Positions 17,382 to 26,288 of a stretch of DNA of 64,000 nucleotides are shown in pieces. This stretch comes from Lachnoclostridium sp. UBA903 (GTDB taxonomy: Bacteria > Bacillota > Clostridia > Lachnospirales > Lachnospiraceae). Within the stretch, counting starts at the first letter, position 1. Each line of letters begins with the position of its first letter. The stretch covers positions 68,858-132,857 of the forward strand of contig DBEP01000002.1 in assembly GCA_002294045.1 (NCBI GenBank), in the 5' to 3' direction. The notes beneath the pieces are model-generated. The model saw nothing but the letters and a program-made list of their open reading frames with translations. It was not told where the DNA came from and made no database searches. The position numbers were made by a program, and so were the translations under genes.

Positions 17382-18266
17382 ATGAAACCACATAAATTAA
17401 AAAATACATATTTAGAGTTTCTGATTGTCTTGCCGGCACTCATCTTTTATTTTGTATTTGTAATTTATCCGCTATTGGGGGGAATATATTACAGCCTTAC
17501 TGACTGGAATGGTGTTGCCGCAACCTTTAAGTTTATCGGGTTGAAGAATTATTTTACTTTAGCGGGTGATAAGTATGTTATCGAACCTTTAAAGAATACA
17601 TTTATATATGCTTTTCTGTCCATGATTTTATTAAATGTTCTGGGACTGGCACTGGCGGTTGGCTTAGACCGTATTGCCAAAGGAAAAAATGTATTCCGTG
17701 CCTTGTTTTTTGTTCCTGCGGTATTAAGTTCCCTGGTGGTTGGTTATATCTTCAGTTTTATTTTTTCAGAACCGGTATCATTACTTGGAAAAACGTGGGG
17801 AATTGAGGTCATGGCGAATAATTTACTGGGAAGCAAACAATTCTCTTTATACATGGGTGTTTTAGTAGGTGCCTGGAAAATGGCAGGATGGTATATGGTT
17901 ATATACATTGCGGGCCTTCAGAATATTGACCAGTCTTTATATGAAGCAGCAGATATTGATGGTGCCACAGGCTGGAAAAAGTTCCGTTATGTAACTTTTC
18001 CATTAATTGCCCCGGCCTTTACGATTAATATGATACTTTCCGTGGAAAGGGCCTTTAAGGAATATGACCTTATGTTTGCATTAACAGGAGGAGGTCCCGG
18101 CGGGTCCAGTGAATTAATTTCACTGACTATTTATGGGGAATCCTTTACCAATAAACGAGCAGGATACGGTTCTGCGTTAGGAGTGGTTTTATTCTTAATT
18201 ATCCTGGCAATTACTCTATTTCAAATGCTCGTATTACGGAGGCGGGAAAATGACATCAACTACTAA
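17382..18266 (+). CDS. Sugar ABC transporter permease (MalF-type)
   Basis: A 294-residue inner-membrane permease with six or so hydrophobic segments and the cytoplasmic EAA loop (EAADIDGATGWKKFRYVTFP) that contacts the ATPase. GGAGG at 17371-17375 sits 6 bases before the ATG at 17382, which is favoured over the upstream frame start at 17337 inside the hairpin. It overlaps the next permease gene by 17 bases, indicating coupled translation. Confidence 0.92.
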   Translation: MKPHKLKNTYLEFLIVLPALIFYFVFVIYPLLGGIYYSLTDWNGVAATFKFIGLKNYFTLAGDKYVIEPLKNTFIYAFLSMILLNVLGLALAVGLDRIAKGKNVFRALFFVPAVLSSLVVGYIFSFIFSEPVSLLGKTWGIEVMANNLLGSKQFSLYMGVLVGAWKMAGWYMVIYIAGLQNIDQSLYEAADIDGATGWKKFRYVTFPLIAPAFTINMILSVERAFKEYDLMFALTGGGPGGSSELISLTIYGESFTNKRAGYGSALGVVLFLIILAITLFQMLVLRRRENDINY

Positions 18267-19107
18267 AACAAAAAATTTAAGCCGTCGTAAAATAAAAGAT
18301 TATATTATGGAACTGGTTATGATTCTGGTGGCCTGTATCATTTTATATCCTTTTTTAATCATGATTTTTGTTTCCTTAAAATCTACAAAAGAAGCGCTTT
18401 TAAACCCCAATTCACTTCCCACTGAATTTCATTTTGAGAATTTTCCCAAAGCCTGGGAAATCATGAATTATGACAGGGTGTTTGTAAATACTTTCTTGAT
18501 TACGGCCTTTAGTTTATTGGGAATTGTAATATTATCAGGGCTTGCCGGCTATATTATTGCATGGTCAAAACATAAGAAATTTTATAATTTTATGTATGTG
18601 TTTTTCCTTTTAGGAATCATGATACCTTTTTATACTGCATTAGTCCCCTTAGTTAAATTAATGTCGGATATAAAAATGACAAATTCTATTTTGGGTATGA
18701 TTCTTTATTACTCCGGCAGAAATATACCTATGGCGGTGTTTTTATATGTGGGTTTTATCCGCGGAGTATCCGGGGAAATCCTGGAAGCCGGTAAAATTGA
18801 CGGCGCAAATATATGGAAACTTTATTGGAGGGTTCTGTTCCCTATATTAAAACCGATAACAACGACAATTATAATATTAGATGCATTACATATATGGAAC
18901 GACTTTTTATTTCCGCGTCTTATGTTAACCAAATCAAATCTGCGTACCATAGCCCTTTCCCAATTCTACTTTACCGGTGAGTACGGCAATAAGTGGGAAC
19001 TGGCATTCGCAGCATATCTGCTTACTATTCTTCCCATACTTATTCTCTATTTTATTATGCAGAAGAATATTATAAAAGGTGTTGCTGCCGGAGCCGTAAA
19101 GGGGTAG
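18250..19107 (+). CDS. Sugar ABC transporter permease (MalG-type)
   Basis: A 285-residue partner permease. N-terminal membrane segment starts near residue 18. The EAA loop reads EAGKIDGANIWKLYWRVLFP and the C-terminus is short and basic as usual for MalG-type subunits. GGAGGCGGG lies before the ATG inside the end of the upstream gene. Forms the heterodimeric channel with the protein of 17382-18266 and serves the binding protein of 15908-17299. Confidence 0.92.
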   Translation: MTSTTKTKNLSRRKIKDYIMELVMILVACIILYPFLIMIFVSLKSTKEALLNPNSLPTEFHFENFPKAWEIMNYDRVFVNTFLITAFSLLGIVILSGLAGYIIAWSKHKKFYNFMYVFFLLGIMIPFYTALVPLVKLMSDIKMTNSILGMILYYSGRNIPMAVFLYVGFIRGVSGEILEAGKIDGANIWKLYWRVLFPILKPITTTIIILDALHIWNDFLFPRLMLTKSNLRTIALSQFYFTGEYGNKWELAFAAYLLTILPILILYFIMQKNIIKGVAAGAVKG

Positions 19108-19214
19108 ATTCCGACGATAAGCAACGCGGTTTAGCTTCCATATCGTGGACGGTTAAGGATAAGTATAAGTAATTAATTTCAAGTATAAAGGCTGAAAGAA
19201 AATATAAAAATTGA

Positions 19215-19298
19215 AAGGATGCCACATAGAGATTGTTTCAACCTGTTTTAATTGTGGCAGTACCGTAAACTGGCTGCGGTATTGGGTAAGTTTAAAAA
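19215..19298 (+). promoter_or_regulatory. Two-hairpin leader, copy B
   Basis: TGCCACA (19220-19226) pairs with TGTGGCA (19253-19259). One base later TACCG (19261-19265) pairs with CGGTA (19277-19281), followed by TGGGTA (19283-19288) and the ATG at 19299. Relative to copy A the second stem has two compensatory pair changes (A-T to C-G and A-T to G-C), which argues for a conserved RNA structure. Confidence 0.65.
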
Positions 19299-21350
19299 AT
19301 GAGTGATACACTATGGTGGAAAGAACCGATGCGTGTGATACAGTTTAACTTGCAGGTAAAGGATACCCCCGGAATGAATCCTGCAAAAATTGCAAAGGAA
19401 ACAGAAGAGATGGCTGCCAATGTAGTCGTGATGAATGTAGGCGGAATTTATGCCTGGTATGAAAGTAAGGTGAAGTATCACCATATCAATGAGTATTTGC
19501 CTGAGAACCGGGATCTGCTAAAAGAATTAATTGAAGAGTTTCACAAAAGAAATATCAGGTTTGTTGCCCGTTTTGATTTTAGTATCACGGATGACACCAC
19601 TTATCTGGAAAAACCACAGTGGTTTGCAAGACACAGGGATAAGTCACCTTATTACAGGGGTGAGAAACGTATGGGAGACTGGTCTTTGTTCTTAAATACC
19701 TGTTCAACGGGAGGATACCGTAATGAGGAAGTTGCTGTCCCGGTTATAAACGAAGTCCTTGACAATTACGACATAGATGGAATCTTTTTTAATGCACCTT
19801 CTGCCTCTGCCTGTTTCTGTGAAAGATGCCAGGAAAAATATATAGAAAAATACGGTAAGCCAATGCCGGACAGCGATGCAGAATTTGAAGGCGACTGGTT
19901 ATCCCAGTGTACCAAAGATAATATTGCGGTGATTTATAAAACAATCAAGGCAAAAAGAGCGGATGTGCCAATGATTTTATATTATCATCCGAATTCTGTT
20001 ATATCAAAATCCTTTGGGCGGTTTGACCGTGACAGTATCTACGACAGGTATGAAACAGCCGACTTAATCTGTACGGAATCCCAAGATGTTTTATCCAAAG
20101 GAGTAAATGGAATCCCGGATACCATACATCCCATCGTTGCCATGAAATCAGGACAGACAGAAGACGGCGAACTGCTGCCTTTTGGTATCATACACTCCTG
20201 TCCGGGGATGGACTGGAGGCATGTAGGACTTCCGGAAGCGGAATATCTGCCATGGATGTGTCAGGTTCCGGCTTCCCGCGGGGTTATCTGGCATTCCCTT
20301 ACGGGCTATAATGATACGATTACCGATAAGCGCATTATCCGTGCAGTAACTACGGTAGACAACATGATTAAAAAGGCTGAGAAAGATATGAAAGGAGCTG
20401 CCGGTAGGGCTGAAGTATTACTGTTAGGCAATGGAACGGCAGCAACCGGAGGCTGGGCCGAGGCACTTGTCAAATCTCATATCCAGTTTGATTTTATGTT
20501 TGAGTACCGGATGAATAAAGAGCTTATGAAGAAATATCCGGTAGTGATCGCTCCGGAAGGTTTTCTGGCATACGAGGGTGTATCTGATATGATAAAGGAA
20601 TATGTATCGGACGGAGGGAGTTTAATTGCAGAAAATACGGATTTTAACAGTATTCTAAATAACAGTGATCTACTTGGTGTAAAAAAAGATATTAATGTGG
20701 GAGAATTTCTTTATGCCAGTTATCTGCGCTTTGAAGAAGAAGGAGCGGCACTGAAAGCAGGTATGGACACGGATAAGGCAGCTTTCCGCGGAGTTGTAAG
20801 CTATTGTACTCCAAAGGATGGAACAAAAATCCTGGCAACCTTAGTACCACCGTTTGCACCTTTGGAAGTGGCAGGCGCTCCCCCGGAACGTTCTTCTATC
20901 CCAACACCCCATACGGATATTCCTCTGTGCATATTAAATGAGTTCGGAAAAGGAAAAGTTATGTTTCTCCCATTCTCCTTAAATATGCTGGTTACCGGAT
21001 ATAAGATGTCGGATCATTACAAAATGATTTCCAATGCTTTTGATTTTATGCTGGGCAGAAGAAGAGATTTGGAAGTAAGCGTACCGTCCGCCGTACAGGT
21101 TTCCATGTATGCGAAAGAAAAGCAGATTTTAGTCCACTTTGTAAATGAAATCGGCCAGAGGCCTTTAATGGAAAATATACCTTTCCATGGATTATCTTTC
21201 AGTGTAAAACTTGATAATTTCCAAAAAGTGAAAAATGTCCGTTCCGTTATCGGGGAAGAAAAGGTATCTTTTAAGATAAGTGGCGAAAGAGTTGATGTAT
21301 CTGTTGATAAATTGGAAGTTTGGGATATGTTTTCCATCGATTTAGTATAA
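19299..21350 (+). CDS. Putative glycoside hydrolase with GHL6-like barrel and beta-galactosidase-trimerisation-like domain
   Basis: A 683-residue cytoplasmic protein; no signal peptide is seen. The N-terminal ~370 residues look like a TIM barrel of the hypothetical glycosyl hydrolase 6 type (MRVIQFNLQVKDTPG, then RFVARFDFSI, and YDIDGIFFNAPSASACFCERC with a CxxC pair). The middle (about 390-600) resembles the glutamine-amidotransferase-like trimerisation domain of GH42 enzymes (VIAPEGFLAYEG, EYVSDGGSLIAENTD). The C-terminus is a beta-sandwich-like tail. Activity is not established for this type. It probably acts on an imported oligosaccharide together with the next gene. Family placement is from recall of the domain pattern, so moderately sure. 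Confidence 0.65.
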   Translation: MSDTLWWKEPMRVIQFNLQVKDTPGMNPAKIAKETEEMAANVVVMNVGGIYAWYESKVKYHHINEYLPENRDLLKELIEEFHKRNIRFVARFDFSITDDTTYLEKPQWFARHRDKSPYYRGEKRMGDWSLFLNTCSTGGYRNEEVAVPVINEVLDNYDIDGIFFNAPSASACFCERCQEKYIEKYGKPMPDSDAEFEGDWLSQCTKDNIAVIYKTIKAKRADVPMILYYHPNSVISKSFGRFDRDSIYDRYETADLICTESQDVLSKGVNGIPDTIHPIVAMKSGQTEDGELLPFGIIHSCPGMDWRHVGLPEAEYLPWMCQVPASRGVIWHSLTGYNDTITDKRIIRAVTTVDNMIKKAEKDMKGAAGRAEVLLLGNGTAATGGWAEALVKSHIQFDFMFEYRMNKELMKKYPVVIAPEGFLAYEGVSDMIKEYVSDGGSLIAENTDFNSILNNSDLLGVKKDINVGEFLYASYLRFEEEGAALKAGMDTDKAAFRGVVSYCTPKDGTKILATLVPPFAPLEVAGAPPERSSIPTPHTDIPLCILNEFGKGKVMFLPFSLNMLVTGYKMSDHYKMISNAFDFMLGRRRDLEVSVPSAVQVSMYAKEKQILVHFVNEIGQRPLMENIPFHGLSFSVKLDNFQKVKNVRSVIGEEKVSFKISGERVDVSVDKLEVWDMFSIDLV

Positions 21351-21362
21351 TGGAGGTTTTAT

Positions 21363-23408
21363 ATGATACAGGCTAAGAGTAAATTTAAGCTAACCGAAGC
21401 GGTTAAGTTTGCTTTGGAAGAATTACATAAAATGGATGGCTGTTTAAAAGGAAAAACGTCAGCAATGCTGGAACTTGATATAGATGGAACGATTGCTTTC
21501 CAGGGATACCGGTTAAACCGCACCGGCAATGTAATAACAATTACCGGCGGAGATGAAGCCGGAGTTATGTATGGTCTGCTGGATCTGGCAAAGTATATCA
21601 GCCATGAAAAAAGTATAGAGGGCATTACTTTAACTGAAGTGACCCCTTATCTTAAGAACAGGGGAATAAAATTTAATATTCCCCTGGATGCAAGGACACC
21701 CAGCTATTCTGATTCAGCGGATTCCGCTTCCCATAATATAAAAAATATGTGGGATTTTAACTTTTGGACGGAATTTTTGGACCGGATGGCCTTGAATAAA
21801 TATAATGTATTGTCTTTGTGGACTTTATCACCATTCCCGTCTCTGGTACGGATTCCGGAGTATCCGCTGACTGCCCTGGAAGATGTAAAACGGACTACCA
21901 GGCCATTTAAAGCAAAATTAAGCGGATGGGGGATTTATGCTGATGATTTTGATAACAGCCTTGTGACTGTTAAAAAAATCTCCATGGATGAAAAGATATC
22001 CTTTTGGCAGTCCGTTATGGAATACGCTAAAAACCGCTGCATTAAAATTTATTTATTTACCTGGAATTTGTTTACTTACGGAACGGAGAAAAGTCCTTAT
22101 GGTATTACCAGCGAACAGGATAATTCCGTTACGAAAGATTATGTATATTGCGGCACCAAGGCTTTATTAAGGACTTATCCGTTGCTGGCAGGACTTGGAG
22201 TGACTGCCGGGGAGCATATGTTTGGGGATGATACGGATGTTCCTTTTTTAGCAGAAACCTATGGCAGGGGTGTAAAAGACGTATTAAAAGAACAAAAGGG
22301 CAGGGAATTCCGTTTCATCCACAGAATGCAGATGACCCGTTATGACAGCATTATATCAGAATTTGAAGAATTTCCATGTCCGTTTGAAATAAGTTTTAAA
22401 TATTCCCAGGCTCATATGTATTCTAATACAAAACCTGCATTTATAAGGGATTTTCTGATAGAAAAGAAACCGGATATTAAAATTTGGCTGACTGTCCGTA
22501 ATGATGATTTTTATATGTACCGTTGGGGTGATCCTGTTTTTGCCGGGGAGTACTTACGTCAGATGCCTGCGGATACTATGACCGGCTATTATATGGGAGC
22601 CGATGGCTTTACCTGGGGCCGGGACTATATGGATAAAAGAGACCTGTCCCATCCGCTGTTTGTGGATAAAATGTGGTATATGTTTTTTATTTGGGGACAA
22701 TTATCCTATAATATCAACCTTCAGGAGACTTTTTTTAAAGATGAATTAAAACTGCATTTTAAATCGGAAGAGGATGACCTTTTGTATAAAACCTGGAAGC
22801 ATGCTTCCGAAATTATTCCCGAAGTAAACTGTACCCATTGGCATGACTATGACTTCCAGTGGTATCCGGAAGGCTGCTGCATGTATGAGCCGGAAACAGA
22901 TAAGCTGGTCTTTGCTGATATTAACGAATTTATATCCTGTATTAGTGTTCCGGGAGGCGAATATGTTTCCGTGTCTGATTACTGCCGGGCAGCAGTTAAT
23001 AATGGAAGTACGGCGGGAATTGATCCCCTTACTATGGCTGATTCCATCTGGAATCATGCGGATAAAGCCATGAAAGGGTTAAAGAAGCTTGAAAAAAGCA
23101 GAGGAGCCAACCGGGAACTTAAATATACCCTGGATGATATGGAGGCCCTTAGTTATTTAGGCTTTTATTATTCCCTGAAAATAAAAGCCGCAGTTTCTTT
23201 GTGCATGTACCGCTTCACAGGCAAAAAAACGTTACAGGAGGAAGCGGCTTCCATTTTAAGTGCGGCAAGCGAATACTGGAAGAAATACTCTGCCAAATCG
23301 GGGGAAATGTATAGCTCACAAATACTTACCCGGCTGTGCGGTTGTGTGGATGTGCAGAAGTTTGATATACAAACGGAATTGGACGTATTGCTTGCACTAG
23401 AAGATTAA
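21363..23408 (+). CDS. Putative glycosidase with GH67-like N-terminal domain
   Basis: A 681-residue protein without signal peptide, 12 bases after the preceding gene and with a TGGAGG ribosome site, so clearly co-transcribed. Residues 50-80 read VITITGGDEAGVMYGLLDLA, the substrate-binding-side N-terminal domain shared by GH67 alpha-glucuronidases and GH20/GH115-type enzymes. A long barrel follows (FWTEFLDRMALNKYNVLSLW; LAGLGVTAGEHMFGDD), rich in Trp, Tyr, Asp and Glu. The C-terminal 150 residues are helical. I cannot assign a known family with certainty. An alpha-glucuronidase-like role would fit a locus that handles sugar acids, but this is inference. Confidence 0.6.
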   Translation: MIQAKSKFKLTEAVKFALEELHKMDGCLKGKTSAMLELDIDGTIAFQGYRLNRTGNVITITGGDEAGVMYGLLDLAKYISHEKSIEGITLTEVTPYLKNRGIKFNIPLDARTPSYSDSADSASHNIKNMWDFNFWTEFLDRMALNKYNVLSLWTLSPFPSLVRIPEYPLTALEDVKRTTRPFKAKLSGWGIYADDFDNSLVTVKKISMDEKISFWQSVMEYAKNRCIKIYLFTWNLFTYGTEKSPYGITSEQDNSVTKDYVYCGTKALLRTYPLLAGLGVTAGEHMFGDDTDVPFLAETYGRGVKDVLKEQKGREFRFIHRMQMTRYDSIISEFEEFPCPFEISFKYSQAHMYSNTKPAFIRDFLIEKKPDIKIWLTVRNDDFYMYRWGDPVFAGEYLRQMPADTMTGYYMGADGFTWGRDYMDKRDLSHPLFVDKMWYMFFIWGQLSYNINLQETFFKDELKLHFKSEEDDLLYKTWKHASEIIPEVNCTHWHDYDFQWYPEGCCMYEPETDKLVFADINEFISCISVPGGEYVSVSDYCRAAVNNGSTAGIDPLTMADSIWNHADKAMKGLKKLEKSRGANRELKYTLDDMEALSYLGFYYSLKIKAAVSLCMYRFTGKKTLQEEAASILSAASEYWKKYSAKSGEMYSSQILTRLCGCVDVQKFDIQTELDVLLALED

Positions 23409-23411
23409 AAC

Positions 23412-23456
23412 AAAAAGAACCATTGGCTGTTTGCACACTCCAATTGGTTCTTTTTT
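23412..23456 (+). terminator. Rho-independent terminator after the glycosidase genes
   Basis: AAAAAGAACCATTGG (23412-23426) pairs with CCAATTGGTTCTTTTT (23440-23455) with one bulge, and ends in a T-run. It closes the 15908-23408 block. Confidence 0.85.
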
Positions 23457-23559
23457 GTCGATAAAGAACTTCCGGCAATTTATTTCCGTCTCATAGGAAA
23501 AAGTATCACTGGGCAGGCAGAGCATTTGTGGTAAGATATTTATGGGAGGGCAGATTAAT

Positions 23560-25461
23560 ATGTTGAATGAAAGACAAAGGAAGATTATTACCCTTTTACG
23601 TGAAGAAAAAAAGTGGAAAACGGGACGTGAATTGGCCAGCATATTTAATGTATCGGACAGAACGATACGTTCGGATATTGAACACATTAATGAAAGCGGA
23701 AACACCTTATTAATAGAATCTAATACTAAATTTGGCTATAAGATGTGTTTACAGGCTATTGCCGTAAACACATTCTGTGTCGAAAAAAAAATCCCGCAAA
23801 CTTCACAGCAGCGTTGTAAGTATATCATTTACAAATTAATGTTTGTAAATGAAGAGGTAAGTCTATACCAAATTACGGAAGAACTTTTTATCAGCCAGAA
23901 TTCAATTGAAAAGGAACTGAAAGAAGTTAAAAACATAATTTCTGCCTATTCCACACTGAACATTGTACGTAAAAAGAATTACATCAGTCTTCAGGGGGAA
24001 GAACATCAGAAGAGGAAAATGTATGCGGAACTGTTAAGCAGTATACAGAAAGGGAATATATTAAATCTGGATAATCTGGAAAGAGAATTTGAAGGAATAT
24101 CAGTTTCTGTTATTAGACGGGAACTGAAGAGTATATTGGAAAAATATCAGTATTTTATACCTATTGAGGAAATAATTTTTCTTGTAATAAGGATTTCTGT
24201 TAGTTTAAAGAGAATGGCACGGCAGAAATATATTAAAAATCATAATCCGGAAGATAGTGTGAATTGGAAGAGTGAATATTCTGCGGAATATGCAATTATA
24301 AAAGAATTCTTTGAAAAAATGAGAAAATATTCTTTTATTATCGGGATTCCTGAGAGTGAGATAATTTATTCCGCCCTGCTACTTTATAGCACCAAGGAAA
24401 CTACAAGGGATGACATAAAAGAATTACAGGTATTGATTAATGATATTATTCAGGATATTGACAAAAGATTTGGAATAGATTTGAGCAATGACGAAAAATT
24501 GCGTTTCAGGCTTATCAATCATATAGCACAGATGATTGCCAGAAAGAAAAAGCAGATGGAAAGCTCGGTTTTTTATATGGATGAAATAAAAGGCAGATAT
24601 CCGCTGTTTTTTGAAATGGCCGCATGTGCTGCAAAAGTTATTCAGGAAAAAGAAAATATTGATATAGATGAGGATGATATCAGCTTTCTGGCCCAGCATA
24701 TAGGTGCTTCACTTGAAAATACGGTAACGGGTGACAAATACAGGGTATTGATAATTTATTCAATGAATCAGGCATTGTTCACATTATGCATTGGTAAGAT
24801 AGAAAAGATTTTTTATGATAGAATCGAAATTATTGGCTGTGATTATTTTTTTGAGGAAAAAAGGGTCCGCAAGCAAAATCCGGACATGATTATTACAACT
24901 TTGCCGCTGCAGCATGACTTGAAAATTCTGACCATTCAGATATCTTTATTTGTCAGTATTGATGATAAAGCAAAAATATTTCAGGCAATTAATTACATGG
25001 ACAAAGACAGGGATAAACTCAAATTTCAGAGAAATATAGGAAAGATGATGGAAAAGAGGTTTTTCTTTCTGGATTTGGATATGGAAACACCAAAAGAGGT
25101 AATAAAATTTTTGTGTGACAAACTGGAAAAGGCGGGATGTGTAGGGAAGGACTTCTTAAATGAAGTAATCAAAAGAGAACAGTTATCACCAACTTCATTT
25201 GTGTATTCTTTTGCAGTTCCCCATCCTTTATTATCGCAAAGCATTAAATCTAAAATAGCAGTAGCTATTTTAAAGCGTCCTATACAATGGGGAGAATTCT
25301 CAGTAAGACTGGTATTGATGCTTGCTATTGGTGAGATTGAAAGAAAAGAACTCAGTACTTTTTTTGAATGGCTTGGAGGTATAGTAAATGATTCGGGGAA
25401 AATCTCTTCTTTAATGAACTCTCAATCTTTTGAAGAATTTATAGATAAAATTAACAGTTAA
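23560..25461 (+). CDS. PRD-containing PTS-regulated transcription activator (BglG/MtlR/LicR type)
   Basis: A 633-residue activator that is expected to sense PTS phosphorylation. The start at 23560 is preferred because GGGAGGG (23544-23550) lies 9 bases upstream; the ATG at 23542 overlaps it. Order: N-terminal HTH_11 (LNERQRKIITLLREEKK, SDRTIRSDIEHIN), Mga-like HTH, two PRDs (the second with ISFLAQHIGAS), an EIIB-like domain near residue 390-480, and a C-terminal EIIA of the mannitol/fructose type with the phospho-His motif FAVPHPL. The EIIB-like domain lacks the usual Cys: the loop reads VLIIYSMNQALFTL. It should activate the PTS operon beginning at 25595. Confidence 0.88.
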   Translation: MLNERQRKIITLLREEKKWKTGRELASIFNVSDRTIRSDIEHINESGNTLLIESNTKFGYKMCLQAIAVNTFCVEKKIPQTSQQRCKYIIYKLMFVNEEVSLYQITEELFISQNSIEKELKEVKNIISAYSTLNIVRKKNYISLQGEEHQKRKMYAELLSSIQKGNILNLDNLEREFEGISVSVIRRELKSILEKYQYFIPIEEIIFLVIRISVSLKRMARQKYIKNHNPEDSVNWKSEYSAEYAIIKEFFEKMRKYSFIIGIPESEIIYSALLLYSTKETTRDDIKELQVLINDIIQDIDKRFGIDLSNDEKLRFRLINHIAQMIARKKKQMESSVFYMDEIKGRYPLFFEMAACAAKVIQEKENIDIDEDDISFLAQHIGASLENTVTGDKYRVLIIYSMNQALFTLCIGKIEKIFYDRIEIIGCDYFFEEKRVRKQNPDMIITTLPLQHDLKILTIQISLFVSIDDKAKIFQAINYMDKDRDKLKFQRNIGKMMEKRFFFLDLDMETPKEVIKFLCDKLEKAGCVGKDFLNEVIKREQLSPTSFVYSFAVPHPLLSQSIKSKIAVAILKRPIQWGEFSVRLVLMLAIGEIERKELSTFFEWLGGIVNDSGKISSLMNSQSFEEFIDKINS

Positions 25462-25491
25462 AAACTGCTGAAATTGTTCGGCAGTTTTTTG
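25460..25491 (+). terminator. Terminator between activator and PTS genes
   Basis: AAAACTGC (25461-25468) pairs with GCAGTTTT (25481-25488), followed by T residues. The PTS operon therefore needs its own promoter in 25491-25594. Confidence 0.8.
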
Positions 25492-25594
25492 ATTCATTTA
25501 CTAATAAATTTCCTGGCAAGTGGAAATGAAAAAGGGCGCATCCGGTGAAAAATATATTAAAATTAAATTATTACTAATAGAAAGGAATCTAGTC

Positions 25595-25927
25595 ATGAAT
25601 GAGGTTGAGTTAAAATGCTTTCAGATGATTTCGGAAGCCGGGGTGGCCAGATCTAATTTTATTGAAGCGATAGCAGAGATAAAAAAGGGAAATAATGACC
25701 GTGCGGAGGAACTGGTAAAGGAAGCTGAGAAAAGTTATGTACAGGGACATGCTTCTCATATGGAGTTGCTTCAAAAGGACACTGCAATAGATGCTGTAAA
25801 TTTTATGATACTAATGATGCATGCAGAGGATCAGCTGATGAGTGTAGAAGTTTTTAAAGTGCTGTTTCATGAATTCAAAAGTGTTTATGAAAGAATAAGT
25901 AAACTGGAGGAGGTGATGAAAGAATGA
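25595..25927 (+). CDS. PTS lactose/cellobiose-family EIIA component
   Basis: A 110-residue, helical EIIA of the lac family that relays phosphate from HPr to EIIB. The phospho-His lies in LMMHAEDQLMS, equivalent to MMHGQDHLM of LacA (His78), with the metal-site Asp kept. The start at 25595 has AAAGGA about 10 bases upstream; the ORF extension to 25520 is not supported. The stop overlaps the next ATG (ATGA), so EIIA and EIIB are coupled. Confidence 0.92.
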   Translation: MNEVELKCFQMISEAGVARSNFIEAIAEIKKGNNDRAEELVKEAEKSYVQGHASHMELLQKDTAIDAVNFMILMMHAEDQLMSVEVFKVLFHEFKSVYERISKLEEVMKE

Positions 25928-26259
25928 AAAAAATTTATCTTTTTTGCAGCCAGGGCATGTCTACCAGCCTGCTGGCCGGTAATATGCAGAAGATAGCGGA
26001 TGAACACAAACTTGATGCAGAGGTAAAAGCTTATTCGATTACGGATATGGATAAAATCATTAAGAAACTGAAGCCGGATTGTATTTTGCTTGGACCACAG
26101 GTCCGCTTCCTGTTTAATGAAACCAAAACCAAATACCAGGAATATCATGCCCCCGTTGGTTTGATTGATGCAAAAGATTATGGAATGATGGATGGTATGG
26201 CGGTATTGAAAGCAGCAGTAAAATTGATAAAGAATGAAACCAAGCAGAAGAGTACATGA
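25924..26259 (+). CDS. PTS lactose/cellobiose-family EIIB component
   Basis: A 111-residue cytoplasmic EIIB. The phosphocysteine loop is intact: IYLFCSQGMSTSLLAG (Cys at residue 8). A GGAGG lies just before the ATG within the end of the EIIA gene. It phosphorylates the incoming sugar bound by EIIC (26289-27647). Confidence 0.93.
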   Translation: MKKIYLFCSQGMSTSLLAGNMQKIADEHKLDAEVKAYSITDMDKIIKKLKPDCILLGPQVRFLFNETKTKYQEYHAPVGLIDAKDYGMMDGMAVLKAAVKLIKNETKQKST

Positions 26260-26288
26260 ATCTTATATTAAAATAAGGAGAAGCAGAA

